From the NCBI GenBank assembly GCA_049347715.1, contig CP186339.1, forward strand, positions 2,046,001-2,110,000: DNA of 64,000 bases. Reading direction: 5' to 3'. Under the pieces are notes generated by a model. It worked only from the letters and a program-made list of their open reading frames with translations. It had not been told where the DNA came from and ran no database searches. The DNA comes from Thalassotalea_B piscium_A (GTDB taxonomy: Bacteria; Pseudomonadota; Gammaproteobacteria; Enterobacterales; Alteromonadaceae). The position numbers were made by a program, and so were the translations under genes. Below are positions 47,367-55,429 of this stretch, in pieces. Numbering within the stretch: position 1 is the first letter of the stretch; each line of letters opens with the position of its first letter.

Positions 47367-47987
47367 TTAGCTTGTTGAATTTACTTTTTGTTGATCTTTA
47401 TATAAAGCCTTTTCTACCCAGTAATCGATACTGACATATCGTCCAGCACCTAAAAAAAGTAAAGCTAATAACATGATAAAATAGGTGACAGAAAATTCTA
47501 TTCCATTATTTAATATGACAACATTTCCTGAAGAAGTTATGTAGTCGTAATTGGTATATTCTTGTAATGTCTCTTTCACTATTGCTAGCTTATTAGATGC
47601 TTCTACGACACGTTCGTTGGCAAACGGTGCACTTGGATCTGCAATGGCCTGCCAGCCATTATCCCAATGTACCGTTCCTGCAGCTACAACCATAGTAATC
47701 ATTAAAGGAATGGAAAACCATCGTACTGCTAAACCCAAAAAAAGTGCTATAGCACCAAAAAATTCTGTCGCTGTAGCTAAAACAGCCATTAGTAAAGGGA
47801 AGGGTAAGCCTAAACCCCATTCGCTATTACCAAACCATTGAACGATACTGTCAAAGCCTTCAATCTTAGTTGATCCAGCCATCCAAAAAACAGGCACTAA
47901 ATACATGCGCAGCATGAACGGTGCTAAAAAGTCGATATAACGTGTTTTATTAAGTAATGAGTGCATTTTAATTAAAAGTGTTTTCAA
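47367..47987 (-). CDS. DoxX-family membrane protein, HvfX-like (paralogue 2)
   Basis: The 206-residue paralogue of the protein at 37233 shares SIVQWFGNSEWGLGLPFP and VVILNNGIEFSVTYFIMLLA, but its middle insert is about 20 residues shorter. Four membrane segments are predicted. It is divergent from an ECF sigma factor and its anti-sigma factor across 121 bp, which suggests it is a target or partner of that sigma. DUF692 (HvfB), DUF2063 (HvfC) and the small Cys-rich peptide HvfA are not found here. A copper or sulfur-stress role is an inference from the family. Confidence 0.82.
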   Translation of the reverse strand: MKTLLIKMHSLLNKTRYIDFLAPFMLRMYLVPVFWMAGSTKIEGFDSIVQWFGNSEWGLGLPFPLLMAVLATATEFFGAIALFLGLAVRWFSIPLMITMVVAAGTVHWDNGWQAIADPSAPFANERVVEASNKLAIVKETLQEYTNYDYITSSGNVVILNNGIEFSVTYFIMLLALLFLGAGRYVSIDYWVEKALYKDQQKVNSTS

Positions 47988-48108
47988 GCTAATTCATCCC
48001 CACAAAAAACACTTATTAATTAAAGTGATCTATTAAAGAGTGATTTTTGTTTAAATATTCGTTAATTTAAAACTTTGATGCTCACTAATTAAAAAGGTTA
48101 CACGTTTT

Positions 48109-48753
48109 TTGAAAAAACCATCTAATCCAATTTTAGAGCAAGAAGAAAAAGACTTAATCCGACGGCTTATAGAAGAAGATGACTCCGCTTACGAAATTCT
48201 CGTGCGTCACTACAGTGGGAAAATGTATGCGGTTGCTTTTCGTTTTTTAAAAACCGACCATGATGCTCAAGAGTGTCTACAAAAAGCATTTATCCAAGTG
48301 TTTAAAAATATTACTTCTTTTAAACAGTCTTCCACACTAACCACTTGGTTACATCGTATTACAGTAAACGAAGCTTTAATGATGCTACGAAAAAAAAAGC
48401 GTCAGCACACAAGCTCGCTTGAAAGCTTTAGCCAACATTATAATGAATATGGTGAACGTACTGACTTTAGCGATAATTTAGGACAACCATTAGCCACTAG
48501 CCTTGAAGCTCTATTTGAAAAAAATGAAACTAAATTGTCGATTCATGAAATTATTTACCAACTTCCTGATAAATATTGTAACGTTATTCTGTTAAGAGAC
48601 ATCCAAGAATTAACGACCAAAGAAGTAGCGGATATTTTGGCTATTTCAGAAGCCTCTGTTAAAACACAATTACATAGAGCCCGTTTATTGTTAAAGGCTA
48701 TTTTAGAGCAACAAGATAAAGATAACGCAGAAAATAACTGGAAAGTGAAATAA
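48109..48753 (+). CDS. ECF-type RNA polymerase sigma factor
   Basis: The 214-residue protein has sigma region 2 (ILVRHYSGKMYAVAFRFLKT, then AQECLQKAFIQVFKNI and TWLHRITVNEALMMLRKKKR) and region 4 (LPDKYCNVILLRDIQELTTK, then ISEASVKTQLHRARLLLKA). Start is TTG at 48109 with AAGGT ten bases upstream. It is followed 2 bp later by a zinc-type anti-sigma factor. No recognisable ECF promoter (GGAAC with CGTC) was found upstream, so autoregulation is not visible. Confidence 0.92.
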   Translation: MKKPSNPILEQEEKDLIRRLIEEDDSAYEILVRHYSGKMYAVAFRFLKTDHDAQECLQKAFIQVFKNITSFKQSSTLTTWLHRITVNEALMMLRKKKRQHTSSLESFSQHYNEYGERTDFSDNLGQPLATSLEALFEKNETKLSIHEIIYQLPDKYCNVILLRDIQELTTKEVADILAISEASVKTQLHRARLLLKAILEQQDKDNAENNWKVK

Positions 48754-48755
48754 CC

Positions 48756-49037
48756 ATGTTAATGATAAAACGATTAATGACGCAATATCTACCAGGCATG
48801 ATCACATGTGAAGAGGTTGATAACTTTTTATATGACTTTCATGAAGGAAACTTATCCTACGTAGAAAGATTAAAGTTTAAATTGCATCTGAGTATGTGCA
48901 GTGAATGCAGAACGTTTTTGAATGATTATATCCAAACGATTGAATTGTCGAAAGCGGGTTTTGAGCAAGCAAAACCTTCGGAATCTATTCCTGATGAATT
49001 AGTTAAGGTGATATTAAAAAGTAGAAAAGAATCGTAA
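48756..49037 (+). CDS. Soluble zinc-type anti-sigma factor (zf-HC2-like)
   Basis: The 93-residue protein has the ZAS signature HLSMCSEC (HxxxCxxC; His 44, Cys 48, Cys 51) within the alpha-helical sigma-binding domain (ITCEEVDNFLYDFHEGNLSY). It has no membrane segment, so it is cytosolic and could sense redox or metal through the zinc site. The C-terminal 40 residues are short and lack the ChrR-type cupin. It is in an operon with the ECF sigma gene. An IS inserted 31 bp after its stop but left it intact. Confidence 0.88.
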   Translation: MLMIKRLMTQYLPGMITCEEVDNFLYDFHEGNLSYVERLKFKLHLSMCSECRTFLNDYIQTIELSKAGFEQAKPSESIPDELVKVILKSRKES

Positions 49038-49067
49038 AGCTGTTATTCAATTTTAACGGGATACATA

Positions 49068-49091
49068 GGTACTGTTCAAAAATCTGTGTCA
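49068..49091. repeat. Left terminal inverted repeat of the IS
   Basis: Pairs with 50337-50360; GTTCAAAANTCTGTGTCA is shared, and the outer six bases differ (GGTACT versus GGGGGC). Confidence 0.9.
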
Positions 49092-49123
49092 TTTCAGTAA
49101 ACTAGTAAAAACAGGAATGACAC

Positions 49124-50326
49124 ATGACAACTCAATTCGATTTTCAAGAAGCAGTAAAAGCACTTCAAGCAGGTAAAAACCTTAACGGTAAAGACGGTGT
49201 GCTTACAGGGCTTATCAAACAATTAAGTGAGGCGGCTCTCCAAGCCGAGCTTGAACAACACCTTGCCAACGAACAACAACCTAATCGTAAAAATGGCTCT
49301 AGCACTAAAACCGTTAAATCATCTGTTGGTAGTTTTGAACTCGATACACCCAGAGATAGAAGTGGTAGTTTTGAACCTCAACTCGTTAAGAAAAATCAAA
49401 CATCACTCACGGATGAAATAGACCAAAAAATATTATCCATGTTCAGTATGGGCATGAGCTATCGAGATATTAATAAACACATCGAAGATATGTATGGTAT
49501 GAACGTTGCGACAGGCATGATAAGTGCTGTTACAGATAAACTTATTCCAGAGTTAAAAGCATGGCAACAACGACCTCTTGATAGCCATTATCCGATTGTT
49601 TGGCTTGATGCGATTCATTATAAAGTGAAAGAAGATGGGCGATATATCAGCAAAGCAGTTTACACCTTACTCGGCTTAAACATTCACGGAAAAAAAGAAA
49701 TCCTTGGCTTACATCTATCAGAAAACGAAGGCGCTAACTATTGGTTATCAGTGCTCAGCGATTTAAATAATCGAGGGGTAAAGGATATTCTCATTGCCTG
49801 TATTGACGGGCTAACAGGTTTTCCTGAGGCAATAAAAACAATTTTTCCAGAAACTGAAGTTCAACTATGTATCGTTCATCAAATACGTAATTCGATGAAG
49901 TATGTCGCCTCTAAAAATCAAAAAGCGTTTATGGCGGACTTAAAACCTGTCTATCGAGCACCGACGAGAGAAGCTGCTGAGTTAGCACTTGATGAGCTTG
50001 AGGTTAAATGGGGCAGCTCTTACCCTCTGGTGATTAATTCCTGGCGTAATAAATGGCATAACCTATCAGCTTACTTCAAGTATCCTGAGCATATACGCAA
50101 AGTGATTTATACGACGAACGCGGTTGAGGCCGTACATCGTCAGTTTAGAAAGCTGACGAAAACAAAAGGTGCTTTTCCAAATGAAAATAGCTTGTTGAAG
50201 CTACTTTATGCTGGCATATTAAATGCCACTGAGAAATGGACAATGCCCATTCACAATTGGAGTTTGTGTTTATCTCAGCTAGCAATTTATTTTGATGGGC
50301 GCTTAGACAGTGTACTCGATATTTAA
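49124..50326 (+). CDS. IS256-family transposase
   Basis: The 400-residue mutator-type DDE transposase has the N-terminal DNA-binding region (ALQAELEQHLANEQQPNRKN), the catalytic first Asp in PIVWLDAIHYKV, the second Asp in IACIDGLTGFPEAIKTIFP with the family CIVHQIRNSMKYV, and the Glu in TTNAVEAVHRQFRKLTKTKG. All three catalytic positions and the full length are present, so it looks active. Confidence 0.96.
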   Translation: MTTQFDFQEAVKALQAGKNLNGKDGVLTGLIKQLSEAALQAELEQHLANEQQPNRKNGSSTKTVKSSVGSFELDTPRDRSGSFEPQLVKKNQTSLTDEIDQKILSMFSMGMSYRDINKHIEDMYGMNVATGMISAVTDKLIPELKAWQQRPLDSHYPIVWLDAIHYKVKEDGRYISKAVYTLLGLNIHGKKEILGLHLSENEGANYWLSVLSDLNNRGVKDILIACIDGLTGFPEAIKTIFPETEVQLCIVHQIRNSMKYVASKNQKAFMADLKPVYRAPTREAAELALDELEVKWGSSYPLVINSWRNKWHNLSAYFKYPEHIRKVIYTTNAVEAVHRQFRKLTKTKGAFPNENSLLKLLYAGILNATEKWTMPIHNWSLCLSQLAIYFDGRLDSVLDI

Positions 50327-50336
50327 AAATTTAAGC

Positions 50337-50360
50337 TGACACAGAATTTTGAACGCCCCC
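50337..50360. repeat. Right terminal inverted repeat of the IS
   Basis: Inverted copy of 49068-49091, immediately followed by the GATACATA target duplication. Confidence 0.9.
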
Positions 50361-50520
50361 GATACATAGATTAGAGAAACGGATATTTCATTAACCTTTA
50401 CCTTGTATCCCATATTTAGCGCATTGTTAATTTATCCCTTAGCCTCTCTCGATAATATCCCAGCCATTATCAGATATTATTTATTTAAGAATACTAGGGA
50501 TGTTCAGGTATTACGTAATT

Positions 50521-50847
50521 TTAAACATGTTTAGCTTTTCCAAATAAAAGCTTTATTAGTATTTCTTTCAGGCTTGCACTCACCAACCAATAACTCAGGG
50601 TTTTAGGTGGTTTATTATTAGGTATTCTCCCTGTTTGGTTTTGGTTATTTAATGATGCTTTTGCGTACTGAGCATTGGCTTTATTGGATTTCGCCTGTTT
50701 ATCGCGACGTTCTTGGGCAGCATTGGCTCGTGCTGCAAAACGACTACGTGATTCTGCGCTCATATTAGATAACACAGTACCGCTGACTGCCGCTTTACCT
50801 TTTACTTTCGTTTTTGGTCTTGGTGTACTACACATATTAAACCCCAT
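50521..50847 (-). CDS. Unrecognised small basic protein
   Basis: The 108-residue protein starts MGFNMCSTPRPKTKVKGKAA. A low-complexity Ala, Asn, Lys and Arg-rich middle (SRFAARANAAQERRDKQAKS) is predicted helical, and a hydrophobic patch near the C-terminus (YWLVSASLKEILIKLLFG) may be amphipathic. I do not recognise a family. A Met at residue 5 (50835) is an alternative start. It lies in the accessory stretch after the IS. Confidence 0.55.
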   Translation of the reverse strand: MGFNMCSTPRPKTKVKGKAAVSGTVLSNMSAESRSRFAARANAAQERRDKQAKSNKANAQYAKASLNNQNQTGRIPNNKPPKTLSYWLVSASLKEILIKLLFGKAKHV

Positions 50848-51210
50848 CGACTTTTTTATTGGTGAATCGTTAAGCTTTAGTAGTTAGATGCATAAAAAGC
50901 AGGAGAGGTTACAAGTGTTGAGCATTTTTATATTAATGTATGCTGTCTCTGAACCTTGTTGAAGTCATGTCTGTTTTGTTTTTAAAAAGACGGACGAAAT
51001 ATTGAGGGGAATCAAAGCCAAATTCATAAACAACACTCGTGATAGAAGTATTGATAGTAGATAACGAGCGCAGTGCAGAAAATTGCTTTTAAGGGGACAA
51101 AATCACATCTGAATACAGGTTGAACAACTAAATGCTTATTGTCGTGTGGCTTAGTAAGAACTAACGCTAAGCAGTTTTAATGTTATTACTTTTATTGTGA
51201 TGGTGTTTCA
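50848..51210. other. Gap holding an AraC-regulator fragment
   Basis: The only coding signal in this 363-bp gap is the minus-strand fragment described separately (50933-51088). At 51090-51105 the bases TTAAGGGGACAAAATC resemble ends of repeat elements linked to REP-associated transposases, but this is a short similarity only. Confidence 0.4.
50933..51088 (-). pseudogene. C-terminal fragment of an AraC-family regulator
   Basis: A 51-codon frame between stops encodes SALRSLSTINTSITSVVYEF, then GFDSPQYFVRLFKNKTDMTS and TRFRDSIH. This matches the second helix-turn-helix of AraC proteins (I-x-x-V/I-A...GF-x-S-x-Y-F...FK). There is no start codon or ribosome-binding site and the rest of the gene is missing, so it is a remnant cut off at its 5' side. 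Confidence 0.72.
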
Positions 51211-51966
51211 TTATCTATTCAGTGATTTTAATTTTTGTTCTTCTTCAGTGATTAAGGTTTTATATTTAGCGGTAATTGTACTTATTTCATCACTGATGGC
51301 TTTCTCGTAGTTCGCACCGGATAAGTTGTTGGTAGCTGCTGATGCTCGACTCTTAAGATCTTGTGTTTCTGCTATTAAGTTTGCTTTATAACGCGCTATT
51401 TTATTACTAATGACTTTTTTATTTCTTGCTGTTTTTTTATCAGAAATATAAGTGTCTATATCTGGCAGCGTAGCCTGTGTTGTTGTGGTAGCTTGATTCA
51501 TTTTAGCTTCAAGTCTATTGATTTTATTTTGTTCCACTTCAATCAAAGTATTATATTTATTGGTTACTGCCGTCATTTGAGTGGTTAAAGCATGTTCATA
51601 AGTCGCGCCAGCAAGATTATTATTTGCTGATCTTGCTCTTATTTCTAACACTTTTATTTCTTGTGTCATTTTGTTTTTATAGGACTTTATTTTAGATTGA
51701 TGTTGGTTGATCTCTCTTTTTATTTGAGACAGTTCAATATAATCATTAACATCATTAATTTCTTTATTATGTGCTTGGTAATTAATAGTTGGCGGAGTTT
51801 GAACAGGCTGAACTTCTTTAATTGTTATTTTTTCAGCATTATCTGCGCAAGGAAATTGACTAAATGTAGTTTTACCATCGATTTCACACTTATAAACATC
51901 TGCTAATACAGAATGTATTGGATTGCTTAATAATAAGGTCGTTATAATTAATGGTAGGTGTTTCAT
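51211..51966 (-). CDS. Secreted DUF4124 protein with duplicated coiled-coil
   Basis: The 251-residue protein has a signal peptide (LPLIITTLLLSNPIHSVLAD), then a DUF4124-like start (VYKCEIDGKTTFSQFPCADN; two Cys likely form a disulfide), a Pro-rich linker and two similar coiled-coil segments (residues about 95-155 and 191-251). Both copies carry A-x-NNL-(A/S)-GA-x-YE-x-A followed by KY-x-TLI-x-x-E. It probably acts in the periplasm; its function is unknown. It is monocistronic and next to tRNA-Pro. Confidence 0.82.
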   Translation of the reverse strand: MKHLPLIITTLLLSNPIHSVLADVYKCEIDGKTTFSQFPCADNAEKITIKEVQPVQTPPTINYQAHNKEINDVNDYIELSQIKREINQHQSKIKSYKNKMTQEIKVLEIRARSANNNLAGATYEHALTTQMTAVTNKYNTLIEVEQNKINRLEAKMNQATTTTQATLPDIDTYISDKKTARNKKVISNKIARYKANLIAETQDLKSRASAATNNLSGANYEKAISDEISTITAKYKTLITEEEQKLKSLNR

Positions 51967-52137
51967 TCTTCATCCTTGAGTGGTCATTGATACTTTCATA
52001 TCGACAGACTAAATCAAAATAACACTATTGACTATCACTATATAAAATTTATTTGTCTATAAAAAATAAAGGTACGATGTTAACACTGAGAGGTTAAGTG
52101 ATTAGATAAGTTGGGGTTTTATCAATTGTAGAAAAAT

Positions 52138-52214
52138 TGGTCGGGATAGACAGACTCGAACTGTCGACCTCACGTCCCCCAGACGCACGCGCTACCAGAC
52201 TGCGCTATATCCCG
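52138..52214 (-). tRNA. proL: tRNA-Pro (GGG anticodon)
   Basis: On the minus strand the 77-nt gene folds as a cloverleaf. The 5' acceptor is CGGGATA paired with TATCCCG, the CCA end is encoded, and the D-loop is AGTCTGGTA. The anticodon loop CTGGGGG gives GGG and the T-arm is GACAG-TTCGAGT-CTGTC. The anticodon stem has two G-U pairs. It decodes CCC and CCU. Its place after yejM matches E. coli proL. Confidence 0.95.
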
Positions 52215-52307
52215 ATAATTAGTATGCTATTGAAAGCACCGGAGTATAATAATGAATACTCATTATTTTGCAATGATTAACATTGGTTAGAACACTTGTT
52301 TGCTTAT

Positions 52308-53984
52308 TTATTCGTCATTTACAGCATACTGACTAAAACGTTTGATGAAATTTACGCCATCTATTAATAAAGGGAAATCAGATTTTACGGTAATAGGTGA
52401 CTGTAATTGTCTTGAATAACTTTGAAAATTACTATTTTGATCAATAAATACCGACTTGTCTTTGTTAAACACCATCACACCTTCATCAACTGTATTGGCA
52501 ATAATCCGATCATTGGATAAGGAAATAATATCATTACCATTGATTGTTGTTTTTTGGTCTAAATCACATTTAAACCAATTTTTTAATAGTGTGGGAGACA
52601 GATCAAATTGACTGGTTAAATAATTAATTTTGCGCGTTCTAATTTCAGGGTCGATTAAAATAGTAGGTTTAATTGCAAAACGGTCAATTGCTTTTTGATT
52701 ACCAATTGAACTCACCCAAATCATATCATTGGTTTTATTCACTTTCTGTGAAAGCAATAAAGCATCAATAAATAGTTCAAACTGATAACGATTTTGTTGT
52801 TTAAAATAATAAACATGTAAACCAGTATTTTTTTCATCAAACGCTTTATTTGTAATAAACTCAGCAATATCGGTATGGGTTTGCACCTCTTTAAACAAGG
52901 TATTAAACCAATCAGGTAATTCAACCTTATCGGTTTTATCGGTAATCACATGCAAAAAGCTACTTAACTTTTGGTTATTGATTTCTTGAAATATTAAGGG
53001 CTGCTGATGATTGCTAACAACTTGATTTTTATAGATAGTTGGTAAACCATAAAGTAAGTTGAACAGGGCATCATTTGGTAACGCGTTATCAATATGATGC
53101 GATAATGTCACTTTGCCTTTTGAAGAACGTTGGCTAAATTGTTCAATTTGCTGCTCTGTTAACATAGTTTCATTAAGAATAATGTATGCTGAGCGCTGTG
53201 GTGTACTTTGTGAACATTGCTCAGTTAAAGTTGGATATTTAGGCGCTAATTTAGTAAATGTTAATGGGCTATTTTTACGTTCAAAATAGTCTTCTCTATT
53301 AAATAGATCATATTTAGTTAGTAGCGTTTTTGCTGTAGAAGGATAGGTAAGTGGTAAGACAGTGTCTTGTCGTAAAATGTCATATTCTAAATTAGCATCT
53401 GCCCAAATATGGGTTATATGACTAATAAAGAAAGCAATAACTAAACCGAGAATGAAAAATTTTGCAAAAACCGTTTTTTGTAATTCACGCAAATGTTTCC
53501 AGGCATAATTACTAACGACAAGTTCAATACTGAGTATTAACATCGACGTTATAAGCGCAACAAACCAGAACAAACGAGAGTTTTGACTAATCAAATTCGC
53601 GATAAGCTCTATTATTTGTTCACTAGAAGACGCATTCAAATGATAACCTAGTTGGTTATACACATATGCATCTAGTAACAAAAAAACTAACCCTGTTGTA
53701 AACAAAATACTTGAAACAGCTCGAATAAGACGAGTCTTAGGATAGATTAAGGTGATCGGGAATATAATTAACATAAAACCAATAAAGGTTAAAAACCCCA
53801 TATGGCTTATCCAAGTAAAGAATAAATAAAGTTTACCTAAAAGAGTTTCAGGCATAGGTTCAGCAACTAAATACGCTAAAGATAAAATGATTGCAGCGAC
53901 AATATTGAAGAAGGTAAACCAATGTCCCCAACTAATCAGGTGTAAAAGTCGTTTGCTGTAGGTTGTCGAACTAAAAGTAACCAT
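52308..53984 (-). CDS. yejM: DUF3413 membrane protein YejM (LapC/PbgA-like)
   Basis: The 558-residue protein has five N-terminal membrane segments (residues about 10-180, ending in the basic region YAWKHLRELQKTVFAKFFIL) and a periplasmic domain of about 330 residues. In E. coli YejM, an arylsulfatase-like domain follows and the protein senses LPS and regulates LpxC through LapB/FtsH. Here the usual start of that fold is replaced by SAYIILNETMLTEQQIEQFS and the metal-site motifs are not evident. The N-terminal part is well conserved. It lies 66 bp after yejL. Confidence 0.85.
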   Translation of the reverse strand: MVTFSSTTYSKRLLHLISWGHWFTFFNIVAAIILSLAYLVAEPMPETLLGKLYLFFTWISHMGFLTFIGFMLIIFPITLIYPKTRLIRAVSSILFTTGLVFLLLDAYVYNQLGYHLNASSSEQIIELIANLISQNSRLFWFVALITSMLILSIELVVSNYAWKHLRELQKTVFAKFFILGLVIAFFISHITHIWADANLEYDILRQDTVLPLTYPSTAKTLLTKYDLFNREDYFERKNSPLTFTKLAPKYPTLTEQCSQSTPQRSAYIILNETMLTEQQIEQFSQRSSKGKVTLSHHIDNALPNDALFNLLYGLPTIYKNQVVSNHQQPLIFQEINNQKLSSFLHVITDKTDKVELPDWFNTLFKEVQTHTDIAEFITNKAFDEKNTGLHVYYFKQQNRYQFELFIDALLLSQKVNKTNDMIWVSSIGNQKAIDRFAIKPTILIDPEIRTRKINYLTSQFDLSPTLLKNWFKCDLDQKTTINGNDIISLSNDRIIANTVDEGVMVFNKDKSVFIDQNSNFQSYSRQLQSPITVKSDFPLLIDGVNFIKRFSQYAVNDE

Positions 53985-54050
53985 TGTTAGTTATTATTCT
54001 CTATTTTTACATTGCTAGATGTATTAGTTATTGTTTTTATTATTTATATT

Positions 54051-54263
54051 CTATTTTATAGATTGTTTTAATGCGTTAGTAAAGTTGTTTACTATGGTAG
54101 CACGCTGCGCTTGAGGTACTTCATTATTAATAATATCAGTGATAGTGTTACCTAAACACATTAATGCTAAATCAGGGGTTGTTGACTCAGCAACTAGAAC
54201 ATTTAACAGCTCTTGGATAATTTTTTCTACACGTTCATTCGAATACTTAGATACAATAGGCAT
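54051..54263 (-). CDS. yejL: DUF1414 protein YejL
   Basis: The 70-residue protein matches E. coli YejL (MPIVSKYSNERVEKIIQELL, then LALMCLGNTITDIINNEVPQ). It is a small helical protein of unknown function and is upstream of yejM in the same orientation. It diverges from yejK across 77 bp. Confidence 0.92.
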   Translation of the reverse strand: MPIVSKYSNERVEKIIQELLNVLVAESTTPDLALMCLGNTITDIINNEVPQAQRATIVNNFTNALKQSIK

Positions 54264-54340
54264 AAATTTACTTTAATTGTTGGCTATATAAAAACGCAAG
54301 TTTACCAAAAGCCATCGCAAGATAATACTGACCATTACCT

Positions 54341-55390
54341 ATGAGCTTAATAATTTCTAATATTGCATTACATTTTTTATCAAAAAACACAGAATCTGGA
54401 GAAGTTGAATTACGGTTTGGCCCAGAATCTATTGCCATTACTCCTAAAATTGAGGAGTTTACTAACGGTTTGCACTTACTTTATAACAGTAAAGGTAGTA
54501 AAGGCTATGGACGCTTTACTGAACAAACAGAACCGAGTGAAACACCGGCTTTTGTTGAAGTGATGGAATCTTATTTAAATGAACAATGTTCATTTAATGA
54601 TTTTTCACAACAAGCTGCTAAAGGGTTGGCGAATGAATTAACTAAATATGATTTAGCCGAAACTGGTTATTTGGTATTAACTCATTATGAGTATATGGGT
54701 GGGAGATACCTCTTAGTAGCAGTAATACCTGTTACTGATCATTATTCAGTTGATCAGGAATTGAATATCTCAGCGGCCAAACATCTTGATACTAGTAAGT
54801 TACAATTGGCTGTTCGAATAGATTTATTTGATTATCAACAAAACCCACAAAGTAATCGTTATGTGTCTTTTATTAAAGGAAGAGCCGGTAGAAAGGTTTC
54901 TGATTTTTTCTTAGATTTCTTAGGATGTGAAGAAGGCTTGGACTCTAAAGTACAAACGCAAGTTTTAGTACAAGCAGTAGAAGACTTTGTTGCAGTAAAT
55001 CAGTTTGATGCTCAAGAAAAACAACAAACACGTAAAGAGTTGCTAAGTTACTGTAAAGAGCAAAAAGAATCTGCTCAAGAAGTTAACTTAAAAGAAGTGG
55101 GTAATGTAGTTTCCACAGATCAAGAAAAAGACTTCTACCAATTCTGCCAAGAACAAGCATATCCATTAGAAGAGCAGTTTCCACATGATCAAGCAGTAGT
55201 GAACAAAGTCACTAAATATTCTGGATATGGTAATGGTATAAGTATAAGTTTTGAACGCAGTCACTTTGGTCAAGATATTGTATATAATAAAGCAAATGAC
55301 AGCTTAACTATTTATAAAGTTCCCCCTAATTTAAAAGAGCAGTTATTAGCACTTTTATCAGACAGTGAACAACAAGATTCTGAATTTTAA
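54341..55390 (+). CDS. yejK: Nucleoid-associated protein YejK (NdpA)
   Basis: The 349-residue protein starts MSLIISNIALHFLSKNTESG and contains YLVLTHYEYMGGRYLLVAVI and VSFIKGRAGRKVSDFFLDFL, as in E. coli YejK. It associates with the nucleoid, role unclear. It is slightly longer than the E. coli protein (335 aa) because of an acidic, Gln/Ser-rich C-terminal tail. The yejK/yejLM arrangement is conserved. Confidence 0.93.
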   Translation: MSLIISNIALHFLSKNTESGEVELRFGPESIAITPKIEEFTNGLHLLYNSKGSKGYGRFTEQTEPSETPAFVEVMESYLNEQCSFNDFSQQAAKGLANELTKYDLAETGYLVLTHYEYMGGRYLLVAVIPVTDHYSVDQELNISAAKHLDTSKLQLAVRIDLFDYQQNPQSNRYVSFIKGRAGRKVSDFFLDFLGCEEGLDSKVQTQVLVQAVEDFVAVNQFDAQEKQQTRKELLSYCKEQKESAQEVNLKEVGNVVSTDQEKDFYQFCQEQAYPLEEQFPHDQAVVNKVTKYSGYGNGISISFERSHFGQDIVYNKANDSLTIYKVPPNLKEQLLALLSDSEQQDSEF

Positions 55391-55429
55391 TTAGCAATTG
55401 CATGTGGCAAAAATAAGTAAGGTTTACCA

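Larger units (their letters stand above)
49068..50360 (+). mobile_element. Complete IS256-family insertion sequence, 1293 bp
   Basis: The ends share the core GTTCAAAANTCTGTGTCA in inverted orientation (left 49068-49091, right 50337-50360). The 8-bp target duplication GATACATA stands on both sides (49060-49067 and 50361-50368), so the element is intact and was probably inserted recently. The shared G after each copy makes a 9-bp duplication equally readable. It carries one transposase gene and lies between the anti-sigma gene and an unrecognised gene without disrupting either. Confidence 0.93.

Noticed and set aside
48009..48030. CACTT...AAGTG inverted repeat in the HvfX/ECF intergenic region as an operator
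   Set aside because: Five-base arms in AT-rich DNA are too short to support.
50369..50520. Possible gene remnant right of the IS
   Set aside because: Short readable peptides such as NNALNMGYKVKVNE are interrupted and match nothing I recognise.
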